A DNA stretch of 64,000 bases from Neonectria sp. B-13 (GCA_002682825.1 NOKP01000031.1:124001-188000), one strand, 5' to 3'. Numbered from the stretch's first letter, positions 47,036-59,400 are shown. Program-made: numbers and translations. The notes: generated by a model from the letters alone, not told the origin.

Positions 47036-49567
47036 ATGTCCGACACCTCATCCAACTGCTCCTCCCATGCCGACTCGGCATCTGATCCCGAGATGCCGGC
47101 CAGGACGGTGAAGCGGAACAAGCAGACGCCGCAGGAGATCATCGACGACTTTTGGGCAAAGTTTACTACCAAGAAGCCTGGCAAGGGTATGTTCGGTTCT
47201 ACGCCTCCAGTGCTTCGTTGATGCGAATTGCCTCTCATTCGCCGCCTCTCTCTTTGGCTGCCTAACTAACTGTACAATAAGCAACCACTGTCATTCCTTC
47301 CAATACTTATACCGATATCGTTGCCAAAAAGCACAAGAAAATTGAAGTCAAAAACACCCAGGCCTCATACGAGGATGCCGCCGCTATGTGCCGCGCCAAG
47401 GTGGAGAAGATTGTCAAGGAGTGCCGCCGCATCAACAAGAAATACCGCGATCCTCACTTCGACATCGAAGCTGACCTGAAGCTTTGGGCCCGCGATTGCC
47501 TCCAATGCCTCTCCAACGACAAGGATGATTCGGTTTCCGGAGTTGACCTTCAACCCCAGAGCGTGAAGAGAGTCGGCGACATCTTCGACGCCCCTCGCTT
47601 TTACATTGACGGCCCCACTGCCAATGATGTGCGCCAGGGTCGCGATGGAGACTGCTGGTTGATGGCCGCTCTCTGCACCCTCAGCAACAAGAAGGGTCTC
47701 ATCGAGAAGCTTTGTGTGGCCCATGACGAGGCCGTTGGTGTCTATGGCTTCGTCTTCCATCGCGACGGCGAGTGGATTTCGGAGATTGTCGATGACTTCG
47801 TATGGCTTCCATGCCCCATTCTACAGCTTCAAAAGCACAGAGCTAACCTAGACCACAGCTGTACCTTATCAAGCCTGACTACGACGAAGGGTTCTTTGAC
47901 AGAATCCTGTTTGATGATGTGGAGCGCGTCGACTCGGACGAGGCATACCGAAGAGTCTACCAGTCCAACAGTGGCGCCCTCTACTTCGCCCAATGCGCGC
48001 ATCCGCAGGAGACATGGCTTCCCCTTCTTGAGAAGTGCTACGCCAAGGCACACGGCGACTACGCCTGCATTGAAGGCGGCTTCGGCGGCGAGGGTATTGA
48101 AGATCTCACCGGAGGCGTCACTTCAGAGCTCTGGACCACAGATATCCTCGACAAGGTGAGTTCGTGTTCGTACTGTACGGGCAACTCAAATTAACCGTCT
48201 TTGCAGGAATACTTCTGGAACGAAGAGTTGATGAAGGTGAACCAGGAGTTCCTCTTCGGCTGCAGCACTGGCATCTGGGGGAATGGCTGGGGAGAGAGAA
48301 AGGGCATCGTCGAGTCTCACGCCTACTCCATTCAAAAGGCCGTTGAAATCGACGGCCAGCGTCTTCTCCGTCTCAAGAACCCCTGGGGCAAGGGAGAGTG
48401 GAAAGGCCCATGGAGTAAGCTGCATACCATTGAAGGATGAACCACCAGGTTTCTAACAAGACCGACAGGTGATGGGTCAAAGGAATGGACTCCTGAGTGG
48501 CTTACAAAGCTTGGCCACCGCTTCGGCGACGACGGAGACTTTTGGATATCGTACAACGATCTCCTTCGCAAGTACCAGGCATTTGAACGAACACGCCTCT
48601 TTGGTCCTGAATGGCGCGTCTCTCAGGTCTGGACTACGCTGGCCGTCCCCTGGACTCTGGACTACCACGACACACACTTCTCCTTCAGTATCGCCAAGTC
48701 CGGCCCCGTCGTCTTGGTGCTCGCCCAGCTTGATGACCGTTACTTCCGCGGTCTCCAAGGCCAGTATATCTTCAGTCTCGCCTTCCGTGTTCACAAGGCA
48801 GGTCAAGAAGACTACCTCGTGCGAAGCCAGACTCCCCTACGAATGTCCCGATCCGTCAACGTAGAGCTTGACTTGGAAGCAGGCGAGTACGAAGTCCGCG
48901 TCAAGGTTGACGCGACCAGATACGAGCAGTTCCTCCCCGTCGACGAAGTTATCAGGAAGAACGCCAAGGATAGACGTGAAAAGCTGATCCGAATCGGGCT
49001 GGCCTACGATCTTGCGCACAGCAAGGGCAGAATTGTTGAGACGGACGAGGAGAAGGTGGCTCGTGAGGCTCATGAGAAGAAGGTCAAAGAGAAATCGAAG
49101 GGCGAACTCAAGAAGAAGGTCCTAGCCGCGCGAGATGAGACTCACTATCTCGCGATAAAGCAATACCAGAGGGATCTGAAGAAGAACCTGAGAAAGAAGG
49201 AAAAGCAGAAGGCAAAGCTGGCTGCTAAGAAAGCCAGAAAGGCTGCTGCAAAGGCCGAGAAGGCTACCGCTAAGGCTAAGGAGGCTGAGAAACAACAGGA
49301 TGGCGAACATACTACAAAGACAACTGAAAAAGTTGAAACTACCGCCGGCGACCAAGAGAAGGCTGCGGTTGAGGCAGAGCACACAACTACCACAGAAGAG
49401 GGCCCACTAACTCCAGAGTCTTCCCCAGATGACGATGCTAAAGAGAAGGACACCCCCAAGGAGAATACCGAGGACGCAAAGGAAACCACCAGCACCGAGG
49501 ATTCCACCAAGCCCGATATTGACGCCGGAGAAGAGAAGCAGGAGGAAGCGGAAGAGGAGGAAGAAGA

Positions 49568-49609
<42 letters not shown>

Positions 49610-50018
49610 CGGTGACGATGTTAGCAGTGTTGGTGCCCTATCTGAACTCTCTGAGCGCGAACTGGAGATCGCCGCCGTTGCCCTTGAGCCCCCGGCTCCG
49701 ACAGAGACTCCGGAAACTCAGGAGGAAGAGCCAGATGAGTTCGAGAAGGACCCATGGAACGCCGTCGCAGTCGTCGGCCTACGTGTCTATCACAAAGTCG
49801 ACACCGAGGACAGCAACGAGGAGGCGGTCAAGCTCAGGGTTATTCGCCCAGTCCACTACGATGATGATGACGACAACGCCGAGAAGAAAGACGGCACAGA
49901 TTGCAAGACTGGGGGACTGGATGTGGATGACAGCGCGAAGGATGCCACGCTTGAGGGAGAGGTCAAGGACAGGAAGATAAGCATCATGGGGGACGGCCGT
50001 AAAGCGACCAGCTCCTAG
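47036..50018 (+). CDS. Calpain-family cysteine protease with acidic tail
   Basis: Five exons: 47036-47186, 47282-47799, 47859-48155, 48207-48414 and 48469-50018, giving 907 residues. The peptidase C2 core carries the triad Cys175 (GRDGDCWLMAAL), His360 (GIVESHAYSI) and Asn380 (RLKNPWGKGEW). A calpain beta-sandwich follows (FERTRLFGPEWRVS, TPLRMSRSVNVELDLE). From about residue 620 the protein is lysine/alanine-rich coiled coil, then Thr/Glu-rich, with a nearly pure Glu run near 740. There is no N-terminal MIT domain, so it is not PalB/Rim13, and no EF hands are seen. Such fungal calpains are intracellular. The substrate is unknown. All catalytic residues are present, so it is probably active. 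Confidence 0.9.
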
Positions 50019-50134
50019 AAGTGAGACTGTTAATGGTACGGAAAGTCAACTTGGCTGATACCGTATTAGTCTTCGGCGGATGTAGCAGGTTGGAACCACT
50101 CTCACCTATACTCTCTCTTTTTCTCAATACGACT

Positions 50135-50312
50135 ATGATTCTCAAGTATGTGTTGTTCGATTGCGACGGCGGTGACCAGCCCACGCTTCTGACAAGTGAA
50201 TATGGTTAGTCTGAGTGCTTGCAGAATGCCCTAACAGGGACTCTCGCTAATACAGCAAAGTGGAGGGAAATGCTCCCGGAATTTTCTCCTCATCTTCAAA
50301 GGTCCCTGTGAT
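50135..50312 (+). pseudogene. Possible truncated HAD-hydrolase-like fragment
   Basis: An ATG at 50135 opens MILKYVLFDCDGG, which resembles motif I (hhhDxDG) of HAD-superfamily phosphatases. The frame then runs QPTLLTSEY to a GT donor at about 50205. With an AG acceptor at about 50258 it would continue KWREMLPEFSPHLQRSL to a stop near 50312. The other HAD motifs are absent. It could be a relic of a HAD gene, an orphan microprotein or chance similarity. Confidence 0.22.
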
Positions 50313-51149
50313 TGACTTAGAGGGCCTCCAAGCTGCCGAGTGGAGGTCAGTCAATCTTTCGCTATGAGTTGCCAAACAGATCCTGGTAAGGTGATTGAGG
50401 GGTTTGGAGAATTCCCCTCATCGTTGGCTTTGCAATGCCAACTTCAAGTGTGGCATCGTCCAAACCCCGTATTGTCACGCCGACGGCATAATTCCCGGGG
50501 TTACTGGGTCTGGGGAGGGATTTGCAGAGGGACGGGCCGTCGCACCATCATGAGCTGAGCCTCATGGCGCCATGCAACTTGCGGTCTATCGGGGTCTAGA
50601 TGGTGTTGCTGTGGGACTGCAGGGATAGGTAGCTGGCGATGATATCGGCGAGTCTTCCTGTGATGGTGGGGAAGAAGCTTCTCAAATGGCATGGAGAAGC
50701 AATACGTACGTGCTCTACATACTATAGCAAGGCAGCGACAGAGTGTCGTCAACTCCGCATTCTACAAATGAGCGCGATGGCCTGAAGTCGAGGCTTAGGT
50801 CTGGGAGCTGCCTGAGGCGTCCGAGGCAGCGACGATATCAGGAGCATTTAGCCCGATGTAACGTGCGGCTCCACAGGAGCTGATGGGTTAGCTTAGAGGT
50901 GTTGGTCGAGGTGATTGAGAGCTGTCAGGAGCTCTCAAATGCTGTCATGTGCGGTTGGGGAGATGTTGAGGCATAACTCACATGGTACGACAAGAAGCCC
51001 GAGGAGCCGATGGTATCATGGTATTGGCGCCAGTGGCTCGACTCTCTGATGCAGAAACAAACTCTCTTCTCTGTCAAGATCTGAGTCTACGGGCGTTTTT
51101 TCCGTAAGTGCTTCGTCGTCCTACAGGCGCTCGGTCTGGAGTTGCCGAG

Positions 51150-51422
51150 CTAGACGGAGCCGTGGGCACTCCGGGCCCACAATGCGGCCGAGTGGCGGTT
51201 AGCGGACGGGCCGTCCATGGGGTATGTTGGCGTGTTGGGGTCGAGACGGAGCCAGGTCGGTGAGTTGCGAGTGGACAGATCAAGGACGACGCCATCTTTG
51301 GGTTAGCGCAGGGTTGTGAGAGTGGTGGTCACTGAAGGAGTATGAGTGGTGAGGGGAAAAGAGGGGGAACAAGGGTGACAGACGGGGAGGATATTACAGT
51401 TCTTGGGGTAGTTCTGAACCAT
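51150..51422 (-). CDS. Possible small two-exon gene, unknown
   Basis: An ATG at 51420-51422 opens MVQNYPKN, followed by an intron at 51296-51397 (GTAATA..CCCAAAG, with a CTAAC branch motif close to the acceptor). Exon 2 (51150-51295) gives GVVLDLSTRNSPTWLRLDP and NTPTYPMDGPSANRHSAALW, ending RSAHGSV and TAG. The product is 56 residues. The phase is consistent and the composition protein-like, unlike the neighbouring noncoding frames. I do not recognise the family. It may be the C-terminal relic of a longer gene. Confidence 0.33.
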
Positions 51423-53715
51423 CGATACTAGATAAATGAAGACGCTTCTAGTACTGAGATTGGGACTTGGGTTGAGGCCTAGTATCGAGGATTACTTCTA
51501 CGCACACGGCGATTACACTGCTATCTCACGTAGTTACTGTCAAGATCCCACACCATAACCTCAACTCAACGGATCGACGACACGTTTATTCGTAGAGTCA
51601 CTCCCACAACAAACCGGCCTGTCGCAGATCTGCGGCTTTGACCGTCCGAGAGTTGGATCGAATCTAGCGACGTGAACGGGGGCGGGACCAACTTCGTCGG
51701 CCCGGCAAGCGTCTAATGAGAACGAGGCCCGCTTCGAACGGTCCTCTGATTCCTTGTTAGTCGCCGCAAAGACGTCGCCGTGGTGGCCTTGTCCCAGCCC
51801 CTGGCACCGCCGCTGACGCCTTCACCTTGCCATGAAGCCACAAACGTGTGGGTGGCATGAAGCCAACTGCTGTACGAATATGCTACAGCGACAGGGCACA
51901 CCTGGTATGGGAGGTGTCGTTGCATGTAGTCGAGATACCTCGTCCAGCCCCCTACCACATCCGTTCAACGGGTCTACACACGTAAATCAGAATCGGTCCG
52001 CTTTTTGCGCCCGACAAAACTGGGCGTATTTTCCCCCAGGTTTTCAGCAGCAAGCTCGGCAGCTCAACGGTGTGGGTTGGAAACTGTAAATGACGTGGCT
52101 GACAGGGATGAAGTCATCCTAGTCGTCTCCAAGGTTACATAAGGTTACGAAGAAGAGCGACTCTGGCTTGACCTAAGCCAACTAGTTGGGCGGTTGGGGT
52201 CACGTTGACTGCTATATGCCAAGGGAAATAGTGCGGACTGGACGCCGTTCCCGAAGCTTTCAGCCAGTGACGACAACTCTCCAGATCTCTACCAGAATCA
52301 TTAAACTTGCAACAGCCGGTGAACGGCCTAGTTAATCTCATACAAATTGCTACATACTGCTACATATTGCTACACACGGCCGCAATAGGGCCGAAACGGA
52401 CAGTCGGTGGCCCTCGCTGTTGGATGGATGGCTGGGAAAAGCAAAGACCTCATCAGGGGGGTAAGAAGCCAGCTCCCCCGGGTTAGGTATCCTATGTACT
52501 CCTCTCTTGTGCTACCGTAGACCTAATTTACCCTTTCGCGTTTCGGTGGCGATCATGCACCTAATGCGGTACAAGCCCCAAAGCGGCAGTCTGCTGTAGT
52601 AACGGCTCTCTGCCGGCTTGGCCCTACCCTGCAGCTCCGGGTTTGACCCACTTTGGCCCGACGACCTCGCAACGATGACGGAGTTGGCATGCTGTAGTGC
52701 AATTGTTGCCTACTAATGTGGACCTCTGGTTTGTTAATCGTTTGTAGGTATCATTACCATCTCGATCCGGTCCAACAACGAAGTAAATCCCCTAAAACCC
52801 CGACATTCAATCTGTTGATATCATCGCGTCCCCCGGAGTACACACTCCTAGTAAGTAAGCTACTCGCAAACACTCATCTACGCATTCGCTCGTCACTATC
52901 AATGACACATCCCTTCGAGTTCGCCATGGCCGACATAGCGCCCCCAATGATCGAAAGCCACGATGTCACGAGCCGCTTGTTTGACTAAACGCCACCACCC
53001 ATCTCCCGGCGCAAACATCACGGCTCAATGAGCCATGGCCTCAATTGACATTTACCTACACACAGACAGACCGACGCCCGTTCCTTAGGGTCCTCCTGCA
53101 GTGTCACCCTGCATGCATGCATCCCCCCTTGCCACATCAGCCCAGCGCTACCCCCGGCCTCTATCCCGTCGTTCGGTGGCGATCCCCAGACGAAGCTCCT
53201 CCTGAGGTTGAGATCCGTGTGGCTGGTTTGAGTTGGGCTGGCCCCTCTTCCAACTTTTGTGTTGTTCCGCAACCATCATCATCATGTGGTGGTCCATCCT
53301 TCATCCTCCACCACCTCCATGAATTGTCCCCCCTCCCCCCCATTTCTCCACGCCCTCCCGTTTCCTCCACCTCCGTCGGCCAAGCCGGCTGCTACCTTTT
53401 AGCCTAGTCGAGCCAAACCCTGTCTTGTCTCTCCGAGCTAGTTAGTACGTAGCTTTCACAGTTCAACCCAGCTTCACCTCCTCCTCCTCTCCGGACTAGG
53501 TAGTAGCCTCATCCTCTCCACAACGAAGCCCACTCACACCGGCTGGATATGGAACAGGGAGCCTCCATTAGTTGCGATCAAGTCTGGGGTCAAGCTCCAA
53601 CTGGACCCTCCTCTTTGCAGCTCGTGACCGTTTGACCATTCAGAGACTGTTGCTCGGTTGCCCACTGGCTGGCCTTGTTGTTTGCCAATGAATCACTCTC
53701 ACTTCAGTCCGTAGT

Positions 53716-53723
53716 TATATAAA
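53716..53723 (+). promoter_or_regulatory. TATA box of the hexose transporter gene
   Basis: tatataaa lies 154 bp upstream of the ATG and is followed by a long C/T-rich leader, the common arrangement for a regulated fungal gene. Confidence 0.55.
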
Positions 53724-53876
53724 CTCGCAGCTGTCTGCTTTGAGATTTCTTGTTCTTCACCCTCTCCACCATCTTCTCGTTCTCAGAATTCAAGAAGGAG
53801 AGAACACCCCCCTTTTGAACAACCCTCCGTCAAGAAACGAATTTCTTCAGACATTAGTTTTCAGCTTCTCGTCGAC

Positions 53877-55852
53877 ATGAATACCCTCCGCAGAGCGTCT
53901 CTGCCCAAGCCTAGCGGCGAGGCGGGCAAGACATGGCCGGCCATTGCTATGGGCTTTTTTGTGGCCTTTGGTGGTGTCCTCTTTGGGTACGTCTGATACT
54001 CTGTCAGAAGACTCTTGTGTCATGGCTGGACATGTGAGCTAACCGTCACAGCTACGATACGGGAACCATCAGCGGTATCCTCGCCATGCCCTACTGGCAG
54101 CGTCTCTTCAGCACCGGCTACATTGACACTGATGGAAACCGCAACATCGACACAAACCAAGAGTCGGCCATCGTGTCCATCCTGTCTGCCGGAACCTTCT
54201 TCGGTGCCCTTGCCTCTCCCCTCCTCACGGACTATATCGGCCGAAGGCCCGGTCTCCTGATCTCGACCTGGGTCTTCAACCTCGGTGTTATTCTACAGAC
54301 TGCCGCTACAGCCATTCCCATCTTCCTCGCGGGTCGTTTCTTCGCTGGGTTTGGAGTTGGTCTCATATCTGCCATGAGTAAGTCTACCGAGTCTGTCTCT
54401 GCATATAACTTCCCGGATTAACAACCATTCAGTCCCTCTCTATCAGTCCGAGACAGCTCCCAAGTGGATTCGCGGTGCCATTGTCGGCGCGTACCAATGG
54501 GCCATCACTATCGGTCTCCTCCTCGCCGCCGTCGTCAACAACGCCACCGCCAAGCGCAACGACACGGGCTCTTACCGCATCCCCATCGCCGTCCAGTTCG
54601 CCTGGTCGCTGATCCTCTTCATCGGAATGCTGTTTCTTCCCGAGACGCCCCGTTTCCTCATTAAGAAGAACCGCCACGATGACGCCGCCCGCTCCCTCGG
54701 CCGTATTCGTCGCCTGCCCAAGGACCATCCCGCCGTCCTGGCCGAACTCGCCGAGGTCCAGGCCAACCACAACTTTGAGATGAGCCTGGGCAAGTCGTCG
54801 TATCTGGATTGCTTCCGTCCGCCCATCCTAAAGCGCCAATTAACTGGCATGAGTTTGCAGGTCATTTTTACCCTATTTCCTCACTCTTGAATGAAGCTAA
54901 TCACCATATCTTTGCAGGCACTTCAGCAATTGACTGGTAAGTCTCGTTCCCCCTTAACGCCTTTGTACCCAACGCCCCCTGCACCCGATGCCCGCTGTAC
55001 CCGAAGCCCGCTGTAAGCCCGCTGTACCCAGCGCCCGGGCCCTGTACTCAACGCCCCCTGCACCCAACCCCCTGCACCCAAAGCTCCTCGTACTAACAAC
55101 ACCAAGGCATCAACTTCATCTTCTACTACGGAACCAAATACTTCCAGAACTCGGGCGTTTCCAGCGGCTTCACCATCTCCATGATCACCTCATCCATTAA
55201 CGTAGCCTCGACAATTCCGGGCATGTACGCTATTGACAAATGGGGTCGACGCCCTCTTCTCTTATACGGCGCCATCGGGATGTGTGTCTCCCAGTTTATC
55301 GTCGCCATGTGTGGAACACTCTCGACCGGCCAGCGCCCCAACGGCGACATTTATGTCAAGGATATCGGCGGTCAGAAGGCTGCAGTCTCCTTTGTCTGTA
55401 TATACATTTTCTTCTTCGCATCTACCTGGGGTCCGCTCGCTTGGGTCGTCACCGGTGAGATCTTCCCGCTCAAGACCCGAGCCAAGTCTCTGAGTATGAC
55501 CACGGCCACCAACTGGCTCCTCAACTGGGCCATTGCCTACTCGACCCCATATCTCGTCAACTACGGCCACGGCTTTGCCAACCTCCAGTCCAAGATCTTT
55601 TTCGTCTGGTTCGGTGCCTGCTTCCTCTGCATCGCCTTTGTCTACTTCTTCATCTACGAGACTAAGGGCCTGAGCCTAGAGGAGGTTGACCAACTATACG
55701 ATGAGGTTTCTGTTGCTCGCAAGTCCCTCGGCTGGAAGCCTTCCACTTCCTGGGAGCAACGCCAGAGCATCTCTCACCCGGGTGCCAAGGAGTCGCCCCT
55801 TGGTGTGAATGATGCTTCCCACCATGAGGAGAAACAGGTCGAGGGTGCCTAG
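53877..55852 (+). CDS. MFS sugar transporter (hexose transporter family)
   Basis: Five exons: 53877-53986, 54052-54377, 54433-54860, 54918-54936 and 55107-55852, giving 542 residues. Sugar-porter motifs are all present: GGVLFGYDTGTISGI in TM1, DYIGRRPGLL in loop 2-3, VPLYQSETAPKWIRG after TM4, PETPRFL at the end of TM6, ALQQLTGINFIFYYG in TM7 (formed across two introns), DKWGRRPLL in loop 8-9 and the C-terminal ETKGLSLEEVDQLYD. The residues fit a plasma-membrane monosaccharide-proton symporter. The short tail argues against an Rgt2/Snf3-type sensor. Exon 4 is 19 nt. The following intron (54937-55106) is unusually long and repetitive. Confidence 0.94.
54960..55085. repeat. Minisatellite inside transporter intron 4
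   Basis: The intron between TM7 codons is filled with imperfect GC-rich units such as cccgctgtacccga, cgccccctgcaccca and gcccgctgtaa. The other introns of this gene are 55-65 nt, so this one has grown by repeat expansion. The splice ends (GTAAGT and CCAAG) are intact. Confidence 0.75.
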
Positions 55853-56445
55853 AGATGGATGCAGGACGCTGGCGTTTGAGGTGCAGTGGGACATACATGA
55901 ATTTGGATGGCAGTAGCAGTACTAGTGATAGCTAGGGTATTGATAATTATTATCTCGTCTTATACTTCAACCCTCACCTCGTAGCCCTCACTCTTTAGTC
56001 CTTAGTCCTTAGTCCTTAGTCCTTAGTCCTTAGTCCTTAGTCCTTAGTCCTTAGTCCTTAGTCCTTAGTCCTTAGTCCTTAGTCCTTAGTCCTTAGTCCT
56101 TACTCCTTAGTCCTTAGTCCTTAGTCCTTAGTCCTTACTCCTTACTCCTTACTCCTTAATGCTCACTCCCTATACTCACTCCTTAACCCTCACTCTTTAA
56201 CCCTTGTTCCTTAAACCATAACCATTAGCCCTTGTATAATAAGCTTCTAAGGTTAGGCTGTGCATCTCATCGATGGTGAATAGTTCCCCTGCCCTTGATC
56301 CCCGGCATACAAATAGCCCATGAACCCAATGAGGACTGTCACGGTATGCACATTCAGCATAGTAGGCACATCCCAAAACATATTCCATTACATGCTATAA
56401 CAACCTTTTTGCAGCCAAGATTCCCTTCTCCCTTTCCCTCTCCCA
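55853..56445. other. Convergent intergenic, transporter / helicase
   Basis: About 590 bp between convergent stops, largely occupied by a heptanucleotide satellite (55994-56158) and its degenerate continuation to about 56216. Confidence 0.7.
55994..56158. repeat. (TTAGTCC)n heptanucleotide satellite
   Basis: About 23 tandem copies of ttagtcc, nearly perfect, with ttactcc variants concentrated at the right end. It then decays into ccttaaccctcac-type sequence. It lies between the 3' ends of two convergent genes. Confidence 0.95.
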
Positions 56446-59400
56446 TTACGAGGTTGAAGCCCCTGGCGCAGAACCCTTCGCTTCCCGCTCAACCTTGATG
56501 GTCACTACTCGGCCAGAGCTGTGCATTTCTTTATGCACGTTGCGCAGCGTCGAGGCCTTGGTCCAGTAAATTTCCCCCGTAGGACCCTCGATCTTGAATC
56601 TCTCCTCATTGGGCTTTCCCTTGGGCTTTCCCTTGCCCTTGCCACCCTTCTGCTCCAACACTCCGGTGACATTGATGTCACCAACGATGACCAAACCGCA
56701 CAGCTGCCTGGTGAGCATGACGTTGAGGCGCTGCTCGTCCGAGGTGAAGCCAGGACCAGGCTTCGGGTACGCCGTTCCCATGACCACAAGGGCGACGTCG
56801 TTTTCCTGGCCCTGGAACGAGTCGACAGTCGTTGCCGGTTGCATAGCGTTTAGCGCTGCATACTCGGGCTTCTTGCGCATGCGGTCAATGTGGTCAAGAT
56901 TGGCGGCGTAGGGCGCGATGACCACGATGCGGCCAGCGTCCACCTTCTTGGTCTTGATGAAGTCGACGGCAAAGTCTAGCGCGATCTTGACTTGGTCGGG
57001 GCTCCGCTTCGAGCCGGTCATCTCGTCTACGAAGACGCGGGATCCCTCGCAGTGCACGAAGATGGGCTTGAGCGTACCCGCGGGTGGTGCCGTTACAGCT
57101 GGGTACCTCTCCTGGACGAAAGCTTCAAGGTCCCGGCCGACCTGGAACTGCGGGAGGCTGATTTCGCAGCTCTGGGCATACTCGAAGGGGACCGAGGGGT
57201 AGACGATCTTGGCCACCATATCGAACATGCCGTTGGCCATGCGCAGCTGGGTCTTGAGGCGGTAGACGGGGACGCCAGTAGCCTGGAAGAAGACCAGGGG
57301 GGAAATCTTGCCGTCATTGGCGAAGCGGTTGACAAAGTTGCCCAGCATATCCTTGTCGTTGGACGTCATGACGGTAGGCGGGAGCTGCTTGGGGTCGCCG
57401 AAGAGGAAACACGGCAGAAGGGTATTGCCCCAGACGCAGTACAGGTCTGCCCGGTTCATATTGGCAGCCTCGTCGACGGCGACGCCTCGAGCCAACGTCG
57501 CCTTCCAGCGGCTCAGCTCCTTGACGTTCTCGGTGGCAGCCGGGGTTGTGCACAGCATGTCAGCGGCGTCAAGGACGGCTTCGAACAACCCCTTGGTCGC
57601 ATCGGCCATGTTCGCGTGGGACGTCTTGAACTGCTCGAAGTCCATTGCTCCAGTTGCCACAGCGCGGAGGTCGGCGAGGTCTTCACGGCCGTCAACGGTA
57701 TCACGTAGTCGGTGTAGCGCCTCACTGTCGTCGAGCTCGAGGTCCCTGACGGCCGGGCAGCGCAGTGCGACCAAGAGCCAAAACGTGACCGAGAGATGCA
57801 GCTGCCATCGGGATGGCCTTCGCCAAGATCCACCCTTGTGCGCCTTGCCAGCAGTGTCGACTGCCTTGATGTCGCTCAGCATCCCCTCAAGGGCTGTGCG
57901 TTCGTCGGTAAGCTTGTACGCGCGGACGACGAGTTTACGGCGGCGGCGGGTTGGATCGTCCAGCTGCTTGCCCTGGTTGCAGCGGTCGACAGTGGCACGA
58001 CTCCTTCGGTCGAGACGGCTGGCCAGGTTGTCCACGGCGACGTGGGTCGGCCCAGAGCATAGTATCTTGCCTAGTTTGGCCTCCATCGCGAGGGTGGCTG
58101 CTGCTCCTGCGGTGGTCTTCCCAAAGCCAGGGCCCTACGTTTCTCGGTTAGCCTTCAGTCGTTACGTGTATGATGGGGTTATCATATTCGGGATGAAGCT
58201 GTGGACTTACAGCTGCAATGAGACCAAGACCGAGCGGGCGGTTGCTCAAGTAGGCTCGGAAGCGGACACGATCCTGGGGCAGTGCCTCATCGACGATGGC
58301 ATCGGCGTAGACCTTGTCCTCGATGTCCAGAAAGTTGACGATCGGCAAGGGTCGCGGCTTGGTCGGGAACGTAGCTGTCATGGCATCGGTGACATTCAGC
58401 GGACCGGGTTTCTTCATCCAGTCGTAGAAGCCAGTGCCGCAAACGAGGGCCCGGTGCAGATCCATTCGATCCTGGACTTGGTCTCGGAGTCCTTGGGCGA
58501 ACATCACACCGGTGATGCCGCAAGCGGCGGGGTTAGACGGCTGGGCTTCGGGGTCGAAGATGGCGACGGCATTGAACTTTCGCTCGCAGTCATCCAGCCC
58601 AGCATCGAACTTGAGGGCGGCGCAGTGCTAATACTTGCTCTCTTCCTTCAGCGCACGGTCGGCATCCACGCGGTCACTGAAGTCCTTCACCCCGTACTTT
58701 GGCCCTCTCTTGAGTTCCGACTCGTTGGGACGGCGTACTTGGAGGACTATCTCGTACTTGTCCGTGGGATGCGCAGCGAGGGCCGGGACGCCTTGAGGGT
58801 AGTCTATGATCCTGCAGTCCCTATGAATGATCAGTACAAGCTGATGCCAATGTTTGGAGCAATGCGTAAATACCAATCAGCCGACGCTTTCTCGTCCTCA
58901 GCCGTGTCAAAGAGGTGAACCCGGAAAGCAGTGTTATTGGTGAAGCGGCGCCAAGCATCATCGTGGCGGTCTCTGAACTCTTTTGTCAAAAGAACAACTA
59001 GGTAAAGACGGGCTGCGTCGTTGGCTGAACCGTTGGCAGGGCGGACGAAGTAGGCTGGGAACTTGGTGTTCTCAATCTTCCAACATGTCAGTTGCATGCA
59101 TAGAATAGGTCATGCATAGCATAGGTCATGCTTCGATACGTACCATGATCTCCTCGTCATCGAGCCACATGACGTCCTGGATGATGGACTGCTTCACGAC
59201 CATCGAGTGAGACTTGGCGTCCTCGTGACTTTGTCCCTCATTAGTCAGGACTTCAAACCAAGGATGGGAAGAGTTATCTACTTACCCATAAGCCGCCGCA
59301 TACTGGTGGCCCTTGTTCTCGAGAATCAAACGCTTGATCGTCTCGATATTCCAGTCACTCCCAGTGTTGAATGGGTATCGGAACGGAGGAGGCAAACGAC

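Larger units (their letters stand above)
50313..53876. other. Gene-sparse stretch before the hexose transporter
   Basis: About 3.5 kb with little coding signal apart from the small candidate at 51150-51422. A 90-codon plus frame (52716-52988) ends in a natural-looking peptide but has no recognised family. Repeated tgctacata units occur at 52346-52375. From about 53400 it is C/T-rich promoter and leader of the transporter, with a TATA box. Confidence 0.45.

Noticed and set aside
55994..56158. CRISPR array or true telomere
   Set aside because: Units are 7 bp head-to-tail without spacers, and the sequence is not TTAGGG. It is a simple satellite in a eukaryotic genome.
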